The translations under genes and the position numbers were made by a program. The notes under the pieces were generated by a model. The model was not told where the DNA came from. It saw only the letters and a list, made by a program, of their open reading frames with translations, and did not search any database. 64,000 nt of DNA from Streptomyces sp. NBC_00620 (GTDB lineage: Bacteria; Actinomycetota; Actinomycetes; Streptomycetales; Streptomycetaceae). This document shows positions 61,633-64,000 of the stretch, piece after piece; the stretch's first letter is position 1; the number at the start of each line of letters is the position of its first letter. Where the stretch lies: contig NZ_JAPENY010000003.1 of NCBI RefSeq assembly GCF_026341825.1, positions 992,001-1,056,000 of the forward strand, in the 5' to 3' direction.

Positions 61633-62847
61633 TCAGACGCGTTCGACGATGGTCGCGATGCCCATGCCGCCGCCGACGCAGAGCGTGGCGAGGCCGTAGC
61701 GCTTGTCCTGGCGCTCGAGTTCGTCGACGAGCGTGCCGAGGATCATCGCGCCGGTGGCGCCCAGTGGGTGGCCGAGCGCGATCGCGCCGCCGTTGACGTT
61801 GACCTTGTCCAGGGACAGGCCCATGTCCCGCGCGAAGCGCAGGACGACCGCCGCGAAGGCCTCGTTGATCTCGACGAGGTCGATGTCGTCGATGGTCAGA
61901 CCGGCCTTCGCGAGCGCCTTGCGGGTCGCGGGCGCGGGCCCGGTGAGCATGATGGTGGGCTCGGAGCCGGAGACGGCCGCGGAGACGATCCGCGCGCGCG
62001 GGGTGAGGCCGTGGCGCTCGCCGACCTCCTTCGAGCCGATGGCTACGAGGGACGCGCCGTCCACGATGCCGGAGGAGTTGCCCGCGTGGTGGACGTGGTC
62101 GATCGCCTCCACCCAGTGGTACTTCTGCAGCGCCACGGCGTCGAAGCCGCCCAGGTCGCCGATGTCGGCGAACGACGGCTTCAGCCTGGCGAGCGAGTCG
62201 GCGGTGGTGCCGGGGCGCAGGTGTTCGTCGTGGTCGAGGACGACGAGCCCGCTGCGGTCCTTCACCGGGACGACGGACTTCGCGAAGCGCCCGTCCTTCC
62301 ATGCGGCGGCCGCCCGCTCCTGGGACAGCGCCGCGTACTCGTCGACATCGCGGCGTGTGAAGCCCTCGATGGTGGCGATGAGGTCGGCGCCGATGCCCTG
62401 CGGTACGAAGTTCGTGGCCAGGTTGGTCATCGGGTCGGCGAACCAGGCGCCGCCGTCCGAGGCCATCGGCACCCGCGACATCGACTCGACGCCGCCCGCG
62501 AGCACCAGGTCCTCCCAGCCCGAACGGACCTTCATCGCGGCCAGGTTGACGGCCTCCAGGCCCGAGGCGCAGAAGCGGTTCTCCTGGACGCCGGCGACCG
62601 TGTCGGGCAGTCCGGCGGCGATCGCGGCGATCCGGGCGATGTCGGAGCCCTGGTCGCCGACCGGGCCCACGACACCGAGCACGATGTCGTCGATCGCCGC
62701 GGGGTCGAGGCCGGGGAGGCGGCGCTGGACCTCGTGGATGAGCCCGACGACCAGGTCGATGGGCTTGGTGCCGTGCAGGGCGCCGTTCGCCTTGCCGCGG
62801 CCGCGCGGGGTGCGGATCGCGTCGTACACGTACGCTTCGGTGCTCAC
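61633..62847 (-). CDS. fadA: Acetyl-CoA acyltransferase (thiolase)
   Basis: A 404-residue thiolase that cleaves 3-oxoacyl-CoA in the last beta-oxidation step. The acyl-accepting nucleophile is Cys93 in [14 protein letters not shown]. The other catalytic residues are in [21 protein letters not shown] (His) and [13 protein letters not shown] (second Cys). It lies 21 bases after the acyl-CoA dehydrogenase and 32 before fadB, an operon order in line with beta-oxidation. ATG start at 62847; CCTCCTGAAAGGCTT-like sequence with GAAAGG lies upstream. Confidence 0.95.
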   Translation of the reverse strand: MSTEAYVYDAIRTPRGRGKANGALHGTKPIDLVVGLIHEVQRRLPGLDPAAIDDIVLGVVGPVGDQGSDIARIAAIAAGLPDTVAGVQENRFCASGLEAVNLAAMKVRSGWEDLVLAGGVESMSRVPMASDGGAWFADPMTNLATNFVPQGIGADLIATIEGFTRRDVDEYAALSQERAAAAWKDGRFAKSVVPVKDRSGLVVLDHDEHLRPGTTADSLARLKPSFADIGDLGGFDAVALQKYHWVEAIDHVHHAGNSSGIVDGASLVAIGSKEVGERHGLTPRARIVSAAVSGSEPTIMLTGPAPATRKALAKAGLTIDDIDLVEINEAFAAVVLRFARDMGLSLDKVNVNGGAIALGHPLGATGAMILGTLVDELERQDKRYGLATLCVGGGMGIATIVERV

Positions 62848-62868
62848 TGGTCAAGCCTTTCAGGAGGG

Positions 62869-64000
62869 TTAGCCGAGGAGGGAACGGCCGATGATCTCCT
62901 TCATGATCTCGGTGGTCCCGCCGTAGATGGTCTGGATGCGGCCGTCGGTGAAGGCCTTGGCAACGCGGTACTCGGTCATGTAGCCGTAGCCGCCGTGCAG
63001 TTGGAGACAGCGGTCCGCGACCCGCTTCTGCAGCTCGGTGGCCCACCACTTGGCCATCGAGGCGTGCACGGCGTCGAGTTCCCCGTTCGAGTGATCGACG
63101 ATGCAGCGGTCGAGGAAGGTCCGGGTGACGGCGCACTCGGTGGCCATCTCGGCTATCTCGAAGCGGATGTGCTGGAGCTTGGACAGCGGCCGTCCGAAGG
63201 CCTCGCGCTCCTTGACGTACTCGGTGGTGATCTCCAGCAGGTGTTCGGCGGCGGCGATCCCGCCGACGGCGATGGTCATCCGCTCCTGCGCGAGGTTCGT
63301 CATCAGATGGACGAAGGCGCCGTTCAGCTCGCCGAGCAGGTTCTCCTTGGGCACGGTCACGTCGTTGAAGAACAACTCGGCCGTGTCCTGGGCCTTCTGG
63401 CCGATCTTGTCGAGGTTGCGTCCGCGCTCGAAGCCCGCCATGCCGCGCTCGACGACGAGCAGGGACAGTCCCTTCGCACCGCCCTCGGGAGTCGTCTTCG
63501 CCACCACGATCACCAGGTCGGCGAGGATCCCGTTGGAGATGAAGGTCTTGGAGCCGTTGAGCAGCCAGTGGTCGCCCCGGTCCTCCGCGTGTGTCGTGAT
63601 GCCCTGGAGGTCGGATCCGGCGCCGGGTTCGGTCATGGCGATCGCCGTGATCAGCGAGCCGTCGCAGAACCCGGGCAGCCAGCGCCGCTTCTGCTCCTCG
63701 GTGGCCAGGCCCGTCAGATACGGCCCGATGATGTCGTTGTGCAGCCCGACCGCGATCCCGGCGGCTCCCGCGCGCGTGAACTCCTCGGCCAGTACGGCGC
63801 TGTAGCGGAAGTCGGCGTTGCCGCCGCCTCCGTACTCCTCGGGCACGGCGAACCCGAGGAGCCCCTGCTTCCCGGCCGCCAGCCAGGCGTCGCGCGAGAC
63901 GATGCCGTCCTTCTCCCACTGTTCGTAGGACGGCAGCACCTCCTTGGCGAGGAAGGTGCGCACCGTCTCACGGAACGCGTCGTGCTCGGGCTCGAAGATC
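62869..64000 (-). CDS. Acyl-CoA dehydrogenase, 5'-truncated by the window
   Basis: The frame is open to the window end, and the residues before the GTG at 63963 ([12 protein letters not shown]) look like a normal acyl-CoA dehydrogenase N-terminus, so the start lies outside. It is an FAD enzyme for the first step of beta-oxidation. Seen are [16 protein letters not shown] (FAD/substrate loop), the [19 protein letters not shown] segment, [18 protein letters not shown], and the C-terminal [15 protein letters not shown] and [17 protein letters not shown]. The base Glu seen in YEGT-type enzymes is Gly here, as in long-chain and isovaleryl-type dehydrogenases, where another helix supplies it. It heads the fadA-fadB operon. 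Confidence 0.93.
   Translation of the reverse strand, partial: IFEPEHDAFRETVRTFLAKEVLPSYEQWEKDGIVSRDAWLAAGKQGLLGFAVPEEYGGGGNADFRYSAVLAEEFTRAGAAGIAVGLHNDIIGPYLTGLATEEQKRRWLPGFCDGSLITAIAMTEPGAGSDLQGITTHAEDRGDHWLLNGSKTFISNGILADLVIVVAKTTPEGGAKGLSLLVVERGMAGFERGRNLDKIGQKAQDTAELFFNDVTVPKENLLGELNGAFVHLMTNLAQERMTIAVGGIAAAEHLLEITTEYVKEREAFGRPLSKLQHIRFEIAEMATECAVTRTFLDRCIVDHSNGELDAVHASMAKWWATELQKRVADRCLQLHGGYGYMTEYRVAKAFTDGRIQTIYGGTTEIMKEIIGRSLLG

Noticed and set aside
59384-63919. Single minus-strand open frame of 1511 codons
   Set aside because: Only the last 738 codons match FadB. The upstream part runs through fadA and the acyl-CoA dehydrogenase in a different frame and reads as Arg/Ala/Gly-rich nonsense, a usual effect of high GC.

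Overview
The window is a GC-rich actinobacterial chromosome segment that I read as Streptomyces. Nearly every codon ends in G or C, and GTG starts and ATGA/GTGA/TGATG overlaps are common. Several families here are actinobacterial (DUF6250, DUF6126, DUF6380, SCO6745 family). The order idi - CDF transporter - exporter cluster - hopanoid operon resembles the S. coelicolor SCO6745-SCO6771 neighbourhood as I remember it. There is no rRNA, tRNA, insertion sequence, prophage or CRISPR array that I can see.

Layout. (1) 1-9.1 kb holds metabolic and envelope genes: a 5'-truncated Glu/Leu dehydrogenase, a TetR regulator, an SGNH hydrolase, a Tat-exported DUF6250 protein, a LysM-M23 wall peptidase behind a c-di-AMP (ydaO-type) riboswitch, a GH36 alpha-galactosidase, a tyrosine phosphatase, and an XRE-cupin regulator coupled to a 50-residue membrane protein. 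(2) 9.2-22.1 kb, minus strand, is one tightly coupled hopanoid operon: a 21-codon leader ORF, hpnC, hpnD, a 46-residue DUF6380 gene, hpnE, a prenyl diphosphate synthase, shc, hpnG, hpnH, ispG, dxs and hpnO. It carries both the MEP-pathway entry enzymes and the squalene-to-aminohopanoid enzymes. (3) 22.3-29.6 kb, minus strand, is an envelope-polymer or lipid cluster. It encodes two CDP-alcohol phosphotransferases (one fused to DUF5941), a nucleotidyltransferase, an archaeal-type sn-glycerol-1-phosphate dehydrogenase homologue, a GT2 glycosyltransferase and a TagGH-like ABC exporter. (4) 29.7-39.3 kb holds galE, a zinc CDF transporter, idi, an RsbW-like ATPase, an atypical crotonase, a DJ-1/GlxA pair, an SCO6745-family protein and tex. 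(5) 39.3-52.1 kb holds repeat DNA, an ABC-F ATPase, a D-amino-acid-oxidase-like gene carrying an in-frame palindromic repeat, a BCCT transporter, three secreted peptidases, a PfkB kinase and a MerR regulator. (6) 52.1-64 kb holds a short-chain dehydrogenase, a ribose-type sugar ABC importer, an IclR regulator, a benzoylformate-decarboxylase-like enzyme and a beta-oxidation operon (acyl-CoA dehydrogenase cut by the window end, fadA, fadB).

Regions 2, 3 and idi form an isoprenoid/lipid island. The most open question is what region 3 makes. It has a predicted supply of sn-glycerol-1-phosphate, a nucleotidyl activation step, two transfer steps, a glycosylation step and an exporter, so an exported phospho-alcohol lipid or polymer is plausible, but this is inference from gene families. 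Motif positions were read by eye and counted by hand. No alignment, structure prediction or database search was run.
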